Below are positions 40,696 through 49,876 of a stretch of DNA of 64,000 bases, one piece after another. A program made the translations under genes and the position numbers. Location: the NCBI GenBank assembly GCA_021811085.1, contig JAJZPQ010000014.1, positions 1 through 64,000 on the forward strand, in the 5' to 3' direction. The notes below the pieces were generated by a model that was not told where the DNA came from, made no database searches, and saw only the letters and a list, made by a program, of their open reading frames with translations. Each line of letters opens with the position of its first letter. The stretch's first letter is position 1. This DNA comes from Pseudomonadota bacterium. Lineage in GTDB: Bacteria; Pseudomonadota; Gammaproteobacteria; Burkholderiales; SG8-39.

Positions 40696-41322
40696 CTATA
40701 GCGCGCCGCTTTTTTTCAGCAGCGCGGCCACCGCAGCGGCGAGTTTCGCATAACCCCTCGCGTTGGGATGCGCAAGGTCCGATTTGAATTCGTTGTCGCG
40801 CAGGATTTCCTTCAATGCCTTGCCTTCGTAAGGCAGGCCGAATTCCTTGGCGATCTCGGCGTAAAAATCCGGAGGTGTGGGGAACAGCCCGGGCTTGGGC
40901 ACACCGACCGGCAGCACGTCCACCCCCTTTTGCCTGGCGATGCGGATCATGCCGCGCAGAGTCTCCGCCGCCTGCGCATCGCCGAGCTTGCGCAGGAAAT
41001 CGTTGCCGCCATGACACAGGATCAGCAGTTGCGGCTGGTAGTAATCGAGCGCAGACGGCAGCCGCGCGAGTCCGGCCGCGCTTACCTCGCCCGGTACGCC
41101 CGCACCCCAGACCTTGCGCCCGATGAGCTGCTCCAGTACTGCCGGGTAGCTCGCTTCGGGCTGCGCGCCGGCGCCGAAGGTCAGGCTGTCGCCGAACGCA
41201 AGCACCACGGCGTCCTGCGGCAGCGGCGCGAGCCTGGGCACCTTGTCGCCGCACGCGGCGAGCGCGCAGGCGGCAAGCAGCAGCGCTGCGACGCTTAAGG
41301 CCCTGCGGCGCGAGCGGGTCAT
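40696..41322 (-). CDS. GDSL-type esterase/lipase, probable lipoprotein (TesA-like)
   Basis: Lipobox-like LLLAACALAACGDK, GDSL block VVLAFGDSLTFGAGAQPEASYPAVLEQLIG, HPNARGYAKLA; alternative start at 41343. Confidence 0.88.
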   Translation of the reverse strand: MTRSRRRALSVAALLLAACALAACGDKVPRLAPLPQDAVVLAFGDSLTFGAGAQPEASYPAVLEQLIGRKVWGAGVPGEVSAAGLARLPSALDYYQPQLLILCHGGNDFLRKLGDAQAAETLRGMIRIARQKGVDVLPVGVPKPGLFPTPPDFYAEIAKEFGLPYEGKALKEILRDNEFKSDLAHPNARGYAKLAAAVAALLKKSGAL

Positions 41323-41437
41323 CAGGAATATTTCGAACGGCATAAGGAAAACCTGCGCGGCGTGCGCGGACGCGCGTGCGCTAACGGGTAGAATGGCGGC
41401 TCGTTTCATCCACCTTTTTTCGTACGCTGGCATTCTC

Positions 41438-42373
41438 ATGCAATTCTTCCTGCCGATCGCGCATATGGACGTCAACATCGTCCTGATCCTGCTCTATGGC
41501 GCCCTGGTCGGCTTTCTCTCCGGACTGGTGGGGGTAGGCGGCGGCTTTCTGATCACGCCGCTGCTCATCTTTACCGGCATTCCGCCCATTGTAGCGGTGT
41601 CCAGCGGCGCAGCGCAGATGGCAGGCACCGCCTCCGGTGCCAGCTACCTGCATTGGCGCCACGGCAACATCGATTTCAAAATGGGATTGATCCTGCTGCT
41701 CGGCGGCTGGCTGGGCGGAGGCTGCGGCGTCTATCTTGCCAAAGTGCTGCTGCGCGCAGGCCAGTTCGGCAATGTCGTGGTCTTTCTCTATGTGATTTTG
41801 CTGGGCTTCATCGGTCTGAGCATGTTGATCGAATCGCTGCGCGCCGTATTTCGCCCCGCCACCGCCGCGGCGGGCGCAACGCGCGCCCCGGATGGGGCAA
41901 AATCGCTGCTGCAAACTTGGGTCGAACGCCTCCCCTGGCAAACCAGCTACCCGGTTTCCGGCGTGCGCATGTCGGCGCTCGGGCCGCTGCTGTTGGGGGT
42001 GGCCGTCGGCGTCATGACCTCGCTCATGGGGGTAGGCGGCGGTTTCATCATGGTGCCGGCAATGATCTATGTGCTCAAGATGCCGACCAAGATCGTGGTC
42101 GGCACCTCGCTGTTCCAGCTGCTGTTCACCACCGCCGCCGTGAGTATGATGCAGGCCGGCGTCAACCATGCGGTGGACCCGTTCCTCGCGCTGATTCTGA
42201 TCCTCGGTTCGGTGCTCGGCACCAAGTTCGGCGCGCGCCTTGGCGCGCGCCTGCCGGCGGAAAAGCTGCGCCTGATCCTCGCGCTGGTGGTGGTTGCCGT
42301 GGCGGTGAAGATGGTGGCGACGCTGCTGATCACGCCCAGCGATGTGTACGACATGGCGATAGAGGTGCATTGA
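41438..42373 (+). CDS. TSUP (TauE/SafE) family membrane transporter
   Basis: GALVGFLSGLVGVGGGFLITPLLIFTGIPPIVAVSSGAAQMAGTASGA and second repeat MTSLMGVGGGFIMVPAMIYVLKMPTKIVVGTSLFQ. Confidence 0.93.
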   Translation: MQFFLPIAHMDVNIVLILLYGALVGFLSGLVGVGGGFLITPLLIFTGIPPIVAVSSGAAQMAGTASGASYLHWRHGNIDFKMGLILLLGGWLGGGCGVYLAKVLLRAGQFGNVVVFLYVILLGFIGLSMLIESLRAVFRPATAAAGATRAPDGAKSLLQTWVERLPWQTSYPVSGVRMSALGPLLLGVAVGVMTSLMGVGGGFIMVPAMIYVLKMPTKIVVGTSLFQLLFTTAAVSMMQAGVNHAVDPFLALILILGSVLGTKFGARLGARLPAEKLRLILALVVVAVAVKMVATLLITPSDVYDMAIEVH

Positions 42374-43122
42374 TGCGACGCTGGCTGCGCTGTCTGCTGC
42401 TGGCTTCGGCCGGGGCCTTGCCGCTTCCCGCAGCGGCCGAGGAGCCGCTGGTGGTGGCCCCGGAAGAGACGCAGGTGAATATCACTACCGAATTCTCCGG
42501 GACCAAGCTCAAGGCCATCGGCGCGATGAGCGGTCCGGGCGATCTCGTCATCAAGTTGGTCGGTCCGCCGCACGAGGCGACGCTGTCGCACGAGATCAAG
42601 GTCGGGCCGTTTTGGGTCGAAGGCGAAACCGCGCGCATGGAAGGCGCGCCCAGCCTGCTGTTTCTCTACGCCACCGCGCCGATCGCTTCCATTCTGGAGC
42701 GGTCAGAGCAGGAGAAATACGGTTTGCTGCTCGAAGGCGTGCCGGTGCACATCGAGCCGGGGCTGCAGGCGCACGCATCGGATGACTGGCGCAAGGCGTT
42801 TTTCCGCTTGAAAGAGAAGCAGGGCTACTACCGCGAAGACGACAACTCGATCAGGGTGTTCGGCAACCGGCTGTTCATCGCGGACATGCGCCTGCCCGGG
42901 GATCTGCGCACCGGGAACTACACTATCGAGACCTTGTTGGTGAAATCGGGCAAGGTCGTAGGGCGCCACGTCGGGCAATTCCGGGTGCGCCTGGCCGGCA
43001 TCGAGCGCTGGGTGTGGAATGCGGCGCACGACACGCCCTGGCTGTTCGGCGGCCTGTTCACTCTGCTCGCCATGCTGCTCGGTTTCGTGCTGAACGCAAT
43101 TCCCTACCGCCCCGCTCGTTAA
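42373..43122 (+). CDS. TIGR02186-like exported/membrane protein of unknown function
   Basis: Start overlaps upstream TGA; signal peptide, LVVAPEETQVNITTEFSGTKLKAIGAMSGPGDLVIKLVGPPHEATL..., C-terminal TM. Confidence 0.8.
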   Translation: MRRWLRCLLLASAGALPLPAAAEEPLVVAPEETQVNITTEFSGTKLKAIGAMSGPGDLVIKLVGPPHEATLSHEIKVGPFWVEGETARMEGAPSLLFLYATAPIASILERSEQEKYGLLLEGVPVHIEPGLQAHASDDWRKAFFRLKEKQGYYREDDNSIRVFGNRLFIADMRLPGDLRTGNYTIETLLVKSGKVVGRHVGQFRVRLAGIERWVWNAAHDTPWLFGGLFTLLAMLLGFVLNAIPYRPAR

Positions 43123-43128
43123 GCTCCG

Positions 43129-44826
43129 CTATGCGCTTACGCGCGCGAGCAGGCCTTCGACTGCAAGCCGGTCGGTGGCGTAAATGTTCGCGCTGCCGAT
43201 CGCAGCGTCCAGTCCGGTCTGCGCGATTACGTCCAGGACCTGTTTTTTCGCGGCGCTCACGACGAGCGTGATGCCGTTCTGGCGCAGGCGTTCGGCGAGC
43301 TTGAACAGCAGTTCCGCTCCGGTCGCATCCAGGTCGTTGATGCCGACCGCGGTCAGCAGGATGTACTTCAGCTGCGGCTTGTCGCGCTCGAGCTTCACCA
43401 CGGCCTCCTCCAGCGCAGCGGCGGTGACGAAATTCAGCGACGCGTCCAGGCGCACGATGCCGATCGCCTCGTGCACCGGCGGCAGGCCGAAACGCTCCGC
43501 ATCGCGCAGCGTGCCGTCCTGGTGCAGGCTCGCGATGGCGATGCGCGGCCGCATGCCGCGGTAGAGGTGCAGGCCGAGCGAGGCAATGATGCCGGACAGG
43601 ATGCCGTCCTGGATATTGGGGGCGAATAGCAGCGTCGTCGCGAACGTGATCACGGCCGCCACGCCGTCGTCGCGGCGCGCGCGCCAGGCGCGGCGAAAAC
43701 CCTGGAAATGCAGCAGATTGAACACCGCGAGCATGATCACCGCGGCGAGCACCGGCTTCGGCAGGTGATACAGCAGCGGCGTGAAAAACAGCAGCGTAAG
43801 CAATACGAACAGCGCGGTCACCAGCCCGGAAATGCCGCTGTGCGCATTGGACTGCAGGTTGAGCGCGGAGCGCGAGAACGAGCCGCTTACCGGCATGGTG
43901 TGATTGAACGCCGCGACGATCTTGGCCAGGCCCTGGCCGATCAGTTCCTGGTTTTCGTTCCACGGGCGCCGGGTCTTGAGCGCGATGACCTTGCAGCTGG
44001 ACATGGCTTCCATGAAGCTGATCAACGCAATCACGAATGCGGCCGGCAGCAGCTCCTTGGTTGTTTCCCAGTCGATGCTGGGCGTCACGAACTGCGGCAT
44101 GCCGCTGGGGACCGCGCCGACCACGCGGCCGCCGAGTTCGGCAAAGCCGATCGCGTAGCTGACTGCGGTCAGCAGCACCGCCGTGATCAGCACGCCGGGC
44201 AGGCGCGGCGCAAAGCGCTTGAAGCCGAGCAGCAGCGCGATCGCGCCCGCGCCGAACATGAGCGAGATCTCGTGCATGAGGTCGAGGTTGATGATCACAT
44301 GCCAGGTGTCGAGCAGGAAATGCTCGGTTTGTCTGGCGGACATGCCGACCAGAGGCGGCAGCTGCGACAGCGCGATAATGATCGCGGCGGCATTGATGAA
44401 GCCCATCAGCACCGGTTGCGACAGCAGATTGATCGCCATGCCCATGCGCAGCAGGCCGAAGCCGAGCTGGAACAGGCCCGACAGCAGCGCCAGCAGCACG
44501 GCATGCGCGATGAACGCATCGCTGCCCAGGGGCGCGAGCGGCGCGATGCTGGCCGCAGTCAAAAGCGAAGTCATGGCCACCGGCCCGGTCGAGAGCTGGG
44601 CCGACGATCCGAACAGCACCCCTACAATCGAGGGCAGCAGCGAAGCATACAAGCCGTAATAAGCCGGCACGCCGGCGAGTTGCGCATAGGCCAGCGATTG
44701 CGGTATCACCACCAGCGCCACAGTGATGCCCGCGAACACGTCATCGCGCAGGCTCCCTTTGCGCGGCCTGGGCCAGGCGAGGAACGGAAAAATGCGTCTA
44801 AGCGTGCTGTGGCGGGTGGCGGACAT
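43129..44826 (-). CDS. SulP-family anion permease with STAS domain
   Basis: DDVFAGITVALVVIPQSLAYAQLAGVPAYYGLYASLLPSIVGVLFGSSAQLSTGPVAMTSLL; C-terminal STAS-like region with DLDATGAELLFKLAERL. Confidence 0.94.
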   Translation of the reverse strand: MSATRHSTLRRIFPFLAWPRPRKGSLRDDVFAGITVALVVIPQSLAYAQLAGVPAYYGLYASLLPSIVGVLFGSSAQLSTGPVAMTSLLTAASIAPLAPLGSDAFIAHAVLLALLSGLFQLGFGLLRMGMAINLLSQPVLMGFINAAAIIIALSQLPPLVGMSARQTEHFLLDTWHVIINLDLMHEISLMFGAGAIALLLGFKRFAPRLPGVLITAVLLTAVSYAIGFAELGGRVVGAVPSGMPQFVTPSIDWETTKELLPAAFVIALISFMEAMSSCKVIALKTRRPWNENQELIGQGLAKIVAAFNHTMPVSGSFSRSALNLQSNAHSGISGLVTALFVLLTLLFFTPLLYHLPKPVLAAVIMLAVFNLLHFQGFRRAWRARRDDGVAAVITFATTLLFAPNIQDGILSGIIASLGLHLYRGMRPRIAIASLHQDGTLRDAERFGLPPVHEAIGIVRLDASLNFVTAAALEEAVVKLERDKPQLKYILLTAVGINDLDATGAELLFKLAERLRQNGITLVVSAAKKQVLDVIAQTGLDAAIGSANIYATDRLAVEGLLARVSA

Positions 44827-45018
44827 TCAGGCGCTGCGGCGATGTTCGGACAGCAATCATCTTAGCAAATGAACGCGCCGTGCTCGCTGCTTTTGGCAAT
44901 ATGAATTCTTATCGCTGCATTCGATTGACACATCCGTGGACCGTGCCTAACATGGCGCGTTCGCCCGCCGTCCTATCCCTATGCCATATTTTTGCGTTGT
45001 TACCGGGCTGCAGCCGAT

Positions 45019-46503
45019 ATGAATGCAGGTTTTCGCTTGCTCGATCCCGTGCGCCAGGCCGAAGCGGTGAAGGCGCTGCGCGCAATCCTGCCGCCTGAAG
45101 CCGTGCTGTATCAAGACGAAGATACCAAGCCCTACGAATGCGACGGGCTGTCGGCGTATCGCACGCTGCCGATGGTCGTGGCGCTGCCGCAGAACGAGGA
45201 CGAGGTCAGCCGCGTGCTGCGCGCCTGCAGCGAACTCAAGCTGCCGGTGGTCGCGCGCGGCGCCGGCACTGGCCTTTCGGGCGGCGCGCTGCCGCACGGC
45301 AAAGGCGTGCTGCTGTCGCTGGCGAAGATGAAATGCATCCTTGCGCTCGATCCGGTGGCGCGCGTCGCGCGGGTGCAGCCGGGCGTGCGCAACCTCGCCA
45401 TTTCCGAGGCGGCCGCGCCCTACGGCCTCTACTATGCGCCCGATCCCTCTTCGCAGATCGCCTGCAGCATAGGCGGCAACGTAGCCGAGAACTCGGGCGG
45501 CGTGCACTGCCTCAAGTACGGCCTCACCGTGCACAATGTGCTGCGCGTGCGCGGCTGCACCGTCGAGGGCGAGCTGGTCGAATTCGGCAATGAGGCGCTC
45601 GATGCGCCGGGCTACGACCTGCTCGCGCTGATCATGGGCTCCGAAGGCATGCTCGCGGTCGCCACGGAAATCACGGTCAAGCTGGTGCCCAAGCCGCAGA
45701 CCGCGCGCGTGATCCTCGCCGCGTTCGACGACGTGGAAAAGGCGGGCAATGCGGCTGCCGCCGTGATCGCCGCGGGCATCATCCCGGCCGGCCTGGAGAT
45801 GATGGACCAGCCGGCCACGCGCGCAGTGGAGGAGTATGTGCACGCCGGCTACGACCTCAATGCGGCCGCGCTGCTGCTGTGCGAATCCGACGGCACCGCG
45901 GAAGAGGTGGCCGACGAGATCGCGCGCATGACCGCGGTGCTGAAGGACTCCGGCGCCTACGACTTCCGCATTTCGCAGAGCGAGGCCGAGCGCCTGAAAT
46001 TCTGGTCCGGTCGCAAGGCCGCGTTTCCGGCCGTGGGCCGCATTTCGCCGGATTATTACTGCATGGACGGCACCATACCGCGCAAGCGCCTGGGCGAGGT
46101 GCTGCGCTTCATCGCCGCGATGGAAAAGAAATACGGCCTGCGCTGCCCCAATGTGTTCCATGCCGGCGACGGCAACCTGCATCCGCTGATCCTGTTCGAT
46201 GCCAACGATCCGGAGCAGCTGCGCCGCACCGAGGCCTTCGCCGGCGAAGTGCTGGAAAAAAGCATCGCGGTGGGCGGCACCGTCACCGGCGAGCACGGCG
46301 TCGGCATAGAGAAAATAAACCAGATGTGCCTGCAGTTCACGCCGGCCGAGCTGGAAATGTTCCGCGCAGTGAAGCGCGCGTTCGACCCGGACGGACTGCT
46401 CAACCCGGAGAAGAACATCCCGAGCCTGCACCGCTGCGCCGAGTTCGGCCGCATGCATGTCGAAGGCGGACGCCTGCCTTATCCCGAACTGCCGCGTTTC
46501 TGA
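45019..46503 (+). CDS. glcD: Glycolate oxidase subunit GlcD (FAD-linked oxidase)
   Basis: VVARGAGTGLSGGALPHGKGVLLSLAKM...GNVAENSGGVHCLKYGLTVHNVLRV...NVFHAGDGNLHPLILFD...GTVTGEHGVGIEK. Confidence 0.95.
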   Translation: MNAGFRLLDPVRQAEAVKALRAILPPEAVLYQDEDTKPYECDGLSAYRTLPMVVALPQNEDEVSRVLRACSELKLPVVARGAGTGLSGGALPHGKGVLLSLAKMKCILALDPVARVARVQPGVRNLAISEAAAPYGLYYAPDPSSQIACSIGGNVAENSGGVHCLKYGLTVHNVLRVRGCTVEGELVEFGNEALDAPGYDLLALIMGSEGMLAVATEITVKLVPKPQTARVILAAFDDVEKAGNAAAAVIAAGIIPAGLEMMDQPATRAVEEYVHAGYDLNAAALLLCESDGTAEEVADEIARMTAVLKDSGAYDFRISQSEAERLKFWSGRKAAFPAVGRISPDYYCMDGTIPRKRLGEVLRFIAAMEKKYGLRCPNVFHAGDGNLHPLILFDANDPEQLRRTEAFAGEVLEKSIAVGGTVTGEHGVGIEKINQMCLQFTPAELEMFRAVKRAFDPDGLLNPEKNIPSLHRCAEFGRMHVEGGRLPYPELPRF

Positions 46504-46504
46504 C

Positions 46505-47569
46505 ATGGAACAAATCGTCAAACGCTACGCCGAGCAGATCCGTGCTGCTGCGGCAGACAAAAGGCCGCTGCGGCTGCGCGGCGGCGGCAGCAAGGACTTC
46601 TACGGCCAGAGCCTCGAAGGCGAGCTGCTCGATACGCGCGACTACAGCGGCATCGTCGCCTACGAGCCGAGCGAACTGGTGATTACCGTGCGCGGCGGCA
46701 CGCCGCTCGCCGAACTCGAGGCCGCGCTGCGCGAGCAGGGACAGCAGCTTGCGTTCGAGCCGCCGCATTTCGGCTCCGGCGCGACCGTCGGCGGCATGGT
46801 CGCGGCAGGCCTGTCCGGGCCGCGACGCCAGGCTGCGGGGGCCGTGCGCGATTTCGTGCTCGGCGTGCGCATGCTCGACGGGCGCGGCGAAGATCTCAGC
46901 TTCGGTGGCCAAGTCATGAAAAACGTCGCCGGCTTCGACGTGTCGCGCCCGATGGCGGGGTCCATGGGCACGCTGGGCCTGCTGCTGGAGGTTTCGCTCA
47001 AGGTGCCACCGCTGCCCTTTGCCGAGGCCACGCTCAAGCTGGAATTGCCGCAGGACAAGGCGCTTGCGACGCTCAATCACTGGGGCGGAAAACCGCTGCC
47101 TATCAGCGCCTGCGCCTGGGCCGGCGGCGAACTCGTGCTGCGCCTGTCGGGCGCGCCGAGCGCGATCGAAGCAGCGCGCGCGCTGATCGGCGGCGAACTG
47201 GTCGACGCCGATCAAGCGCAGGCTTATTGGCGCGGCATCCGCGAACAAACCGACCCTTTTTTCAGCACCGACAAACCGCTGTGGCGCATGTCCCTGCCTT
47301 CGGTCGCCCCGCCGCTGGCGTTCCCGGGGGCGCAGCTGATCGAGTGGGGCGGCTCGCTCAGGTGGCTCGCATGCAAGGCCGATGCGCGCAGCATACGCGA
47401 GGCGGCGGCGCAGGCGGGCGGGCATGCCACCTTGTTTCGCGCCGCCGACAAGAGCGCGGGCGTGTTCACGCCGCTTGCGCCGGCGCTGGCGCGCATCCAT
47501 CGCAATCTGAAGCAGGCCTTCGATCCCGCCGGCATTTTCAATCGCGGCCGCATGTACCCGGATCTATGA
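46505..47569 (+). CDS. glcE: Glycolate oxidase subunit GlcE
   Basis: LRLRGGGSKDFYGQ...GTPLAELEAALREQGQQLAFEPPHFGSGATVGGMVAAGLSGPRRQAAGAVRDFVLGVRMLDGRG. Confidence 0.95.
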   Translation: MEQIVKRYAEQIRAAAADKRPLRLRGGGSKDFYGQSLEGELLDTRDYSGIVAYEPSELVITVRGGTPLAELEAALREQGQQLAFEPPHFGSGATVGGMVAAGLSGPRRQAAGAVRDFVLGVRMLDGRGEDLSFGGQVMKNVAGFDVSRPMAGSMGTLGLLLEVSLKVPPLPFAEATLKLELPQDKALATLNHWGGKPLPISACAWAGGELVLRLSGAPSAIEAARALIGGELVDADQAQAYWRGIREQTDPFFSTDKPLWRMSLPSVAPPLAFPGAQLIEWGGSLRWLACKADARSIREAAAQAGGHATLFRAADKSAGVFTPLAPALARIHRNLKQAFDPAGIFNRGRMYPDL

Positions 47570-47593
47570 ACCGATTTTCACCGCAACCGCTCC

Positions 47594-48832
47594 ATGCAGA
47601 CTGAACTGGCCGACTTCATCAAGCACACGCCCGAGGGACGCGAGGCCGACGCGATCCTGAGGAAATGCGTGCACTGCGGATTTTGCACCGCGACCTGCCC
47701 GACCTACCAGCTGCTGGGCGATGAGCTCGACGGGCCGCGCGGACGCATCTACCTGATCAAGGGCATGCTCGAAGGTGCCGCGGTCACGGCCAAGACGCAG
47801 CTGCACCTGGATCGCTGCCTCACCTGCCGCTCGTGCGAGACGACCTGTCCCTCCGGCGTGCAGTACGGACACCTGGTCGACATCGGGCGCAGGCTCGCGG
47901 AAGAGCGCGTGCCGCGTCCTTTGACCGCGCGCCTGCTGCGGCGACTGTTGAGCGCGGTGCTGCCGCGCAGCTGGCTGTTCGGCGCGCTGCTCCAAGTGGG
48001 CCGCTGGATGCGCCCGCTGCTGCCGTTTGCGCTGCAGGCCAAGGTGCCGGCCAAAGTGCCTGCGGCCGGCGCCTGGCCCGCGCCGCGCCATGCGCGCCGG
48101 ATGCTGGCGCTCGCCGGCTGCGTGCAGCCTGCGCTGTCGCCCGACATCAACACCGCGGCCGCGCGCGTGCTCGACCGGCTCGGCATATCGCTCATCGAGG
48201 CGCCGCAAGCGGGCTGCTGCGGCGCGGTGCGCTTTCACCTGAACGCGCAGGAAGACGGCCTCAACGACATGCGGGCGCTGATCGACGCCTGGTGGCCTTT
48301 GGTGGATGCAGGCGTGGAGGCGATCGTCATGACCGCTAGCGGCTGCGGCACCACGGTGAAGGAATACGGCCACCTGCTTGCGCATGACCTCGCCTATGCG
48401 GAGAAGGCGCAGCGCATCAGCGCGCTGACCCGAGACCTCAGCGAAGTGATCGCCGCCGAAGCGGCGCGGCTCGAGACTTTGCTTGCCGCGCGGAAAGCAT
48501 CCGCTGCGCCCAAGCTTGCGCTGCAACTGCCCTGTTCGCTGCAGCACGGGCAGCAGATCAAGGGTGTGATCGAACGCATACTGCTCGCTGCCGGATTCGA
48601 GCTGACTCCGGTGGCCGACAGTCACCTGTGCTGCGGCTCGGCCGGGACCTACTCCATTTTGCAGCCGCAGCTGGCGGAAAAACTGAAAGTGAACAAGCTG
48701 GCCGCTTTGCACGCGGGCTCACCGCAGGCCATCGTCAGCGCCAATCTCGGCTGCATGAGCCACCTGCAGAGCGGCACTGCGCTGCCGCTGGAGCATTGGA
48801 TCGTGGCGCTGGAGCGGCGTTTGGCTGCTTGA
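47594..48832 (+). CDS. glcF: Glycolate oxidase iron-sulfur subunit GlcF
   Basis: CVHCGFCTATCPTYQLLGDELDGPRGRIYLIKGMLEG...DRCLTCRSCETTCPSGVQYGHLVDIGR; CCG motifs. Confidence 0.96.
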   Translation: MQTELADFIKHTPEGREADAILRKCVHCGFCTATCPTYQLLGDELDGPRGRIYLIKGMLEGAAVTAKTQLHLDRCLTCRSCETTCPSGVQYGHLVDIGRRLAEERVPRPLTARLLRRLLSAVLPRSWLFGALLQVGRWMRPLLPFALQAKVPAKVPAAGAWPAPRHARRMLALAGCVQPALSPDINTAAARVLDRLGISLIEAPQAGCCGAVRFHLNAQEDGLNDMRALIDAWWPLVDAGVEAIVMTASGCGTTVKEYGHLLAHDLAYAEKAQRISALTRDLSEVIAAEAARLETLLAARKASAAPKLALQLPCSLQHGQQIKGVIERILLAAGFELTPVADSHLCCGSAGTYSILQPQLAEKLKVNKLAALHAGSPQAIVSANLGCMSHLQSGTALPLEHWIVALERRLAA

Positions 48833-49035
48833 ATTGCTTGCCCGCAGCGCGCTATTACAGAAAGCGGTTACCTCGGGGTGAGTGCCTAACTGGCTGGAAA
48901 CCCGCGTCTTTATTGGCTCTCGGATCGTTTCGCCTCCTGAACCTGCATCGCCGCAGCTGCCGTTCGGATATCGCTCCTTGCAATCCCGGCACCGAGGTCC
49001 ATTTCCTTTTGTGTCTTTCGGCCTAATCCATCGAT

Positions 49036-49410
49036 TCACGCCGCGCGCTTCAATTCATACCCGCGAATCAGAACGTCAGCCGGCAGTTTCAACCCCGACG
49101 CGAGCCTGCGTATCATCTCCAGCGTGAGCGGACGAACGCGGTTCAGCACTTCCGCGACCCTGGCGCGCGAGCCGATGTACGGTTCCAGGTCTTTTCTCGT
49201 CATGGCGCGCGCTTCCATGACAAACAGCAGGAAGTCGATCGGATCGGGCGCTTCGATCGGGTACTGCTTGCGTTCGTACGCTTCCACCAAAAGCGTGAGC
49301 ACTTCAAGCCTATCCGCCTCGGGCGAACCGCTGGGCGCCTCCCACAGCGTTTCGATTTCCCTGAGCGCGGCCTGATGCTCGCGTTTGGTTCGGATCGGAC
49401 GCAGTGTCAT
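49036..49410 (-). CDS. HigA-like antitoxin (XRE family)
   Basis: MTLRPIRTKREHQAALREIETLWEAPSGSPEADRLEVLTLLVEAYERKQYPIEAPDPIDFLLFVMEARAMTRKDLEPYIGSRARVAEVLNRVRPLTLEMIRRLASGL. Confidence 0.9.
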   Translation of the reverse strand: MTLRPIRTKREHQAALREIETLWEAPSGSPEADRLEVLTLLVEAYERKQYPIEAPDPIDFLLFVMEARAMTRKDLEPYIGSRARVAEVLNRVRPLTLEMIRRLASGLKLPADVLIRGYELKRAA

Positions 49411-49420
49411 CGTTGTCACC

Positions 49421-49714
49421 TCAAATGGTTGCGGCATCGATCTTGTCGTACTCGCGGTGCGTGCCCACGAACCGGATAAACATCATGCCCCGGTTGTAGT
49501 GCACCGCCGCGATCAGACGGTAGTCGTTGCCCTTGATGTTGAACACGATGCGGTTGTTTGCGATCACGCTGGCGTTACGGTACGCAGCCTTGATGTCCGC
49601 TGGGTGCCGCCAATCCGAACGGCTTGCCAGCGTGTACCAGGAACGCAGCGGGATTTCGGCGTCGCGGTGCCGTTTCCAGAAATCCCGCAACGTGGCCAAC
49701 GCGATAATCCGCAT
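49421..49714 (-). CDS. HigB-like toxin
   Basis: MRIIALATLRDFWKRHRDAEIPLRSWYTLASRSDWRHPADIKAAYRNASVIANNRIVFNIKGNDYRLIAAVHYNRGMMFIRFVGTHREYDKID. Confidence 0.92.
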   Translation of the reverse strand: MRIIALATLRDFWKRHRDAEIPLRSWYTLASRSDWRHPADIKAAYRNASVIANNRIVFNIKGNDYRLIAAVHYNRGMMFIRFVGTHREYDKIDAATI

Positions 49715-49876
49715 ACAAATACTCTACCATGTTCCCAAAACGGGAGCAATGGCGCGGGTGGTAACCGGCTGCAAAGCCGTGTCAATAGGGCATCTTCGGA
49801 AATGATGCGGTCAACGTGCGTGCCGGTAGTGCGCTAGAGTGTATGCCGCGATGAAAGCAGATAAAACAGGACGATA

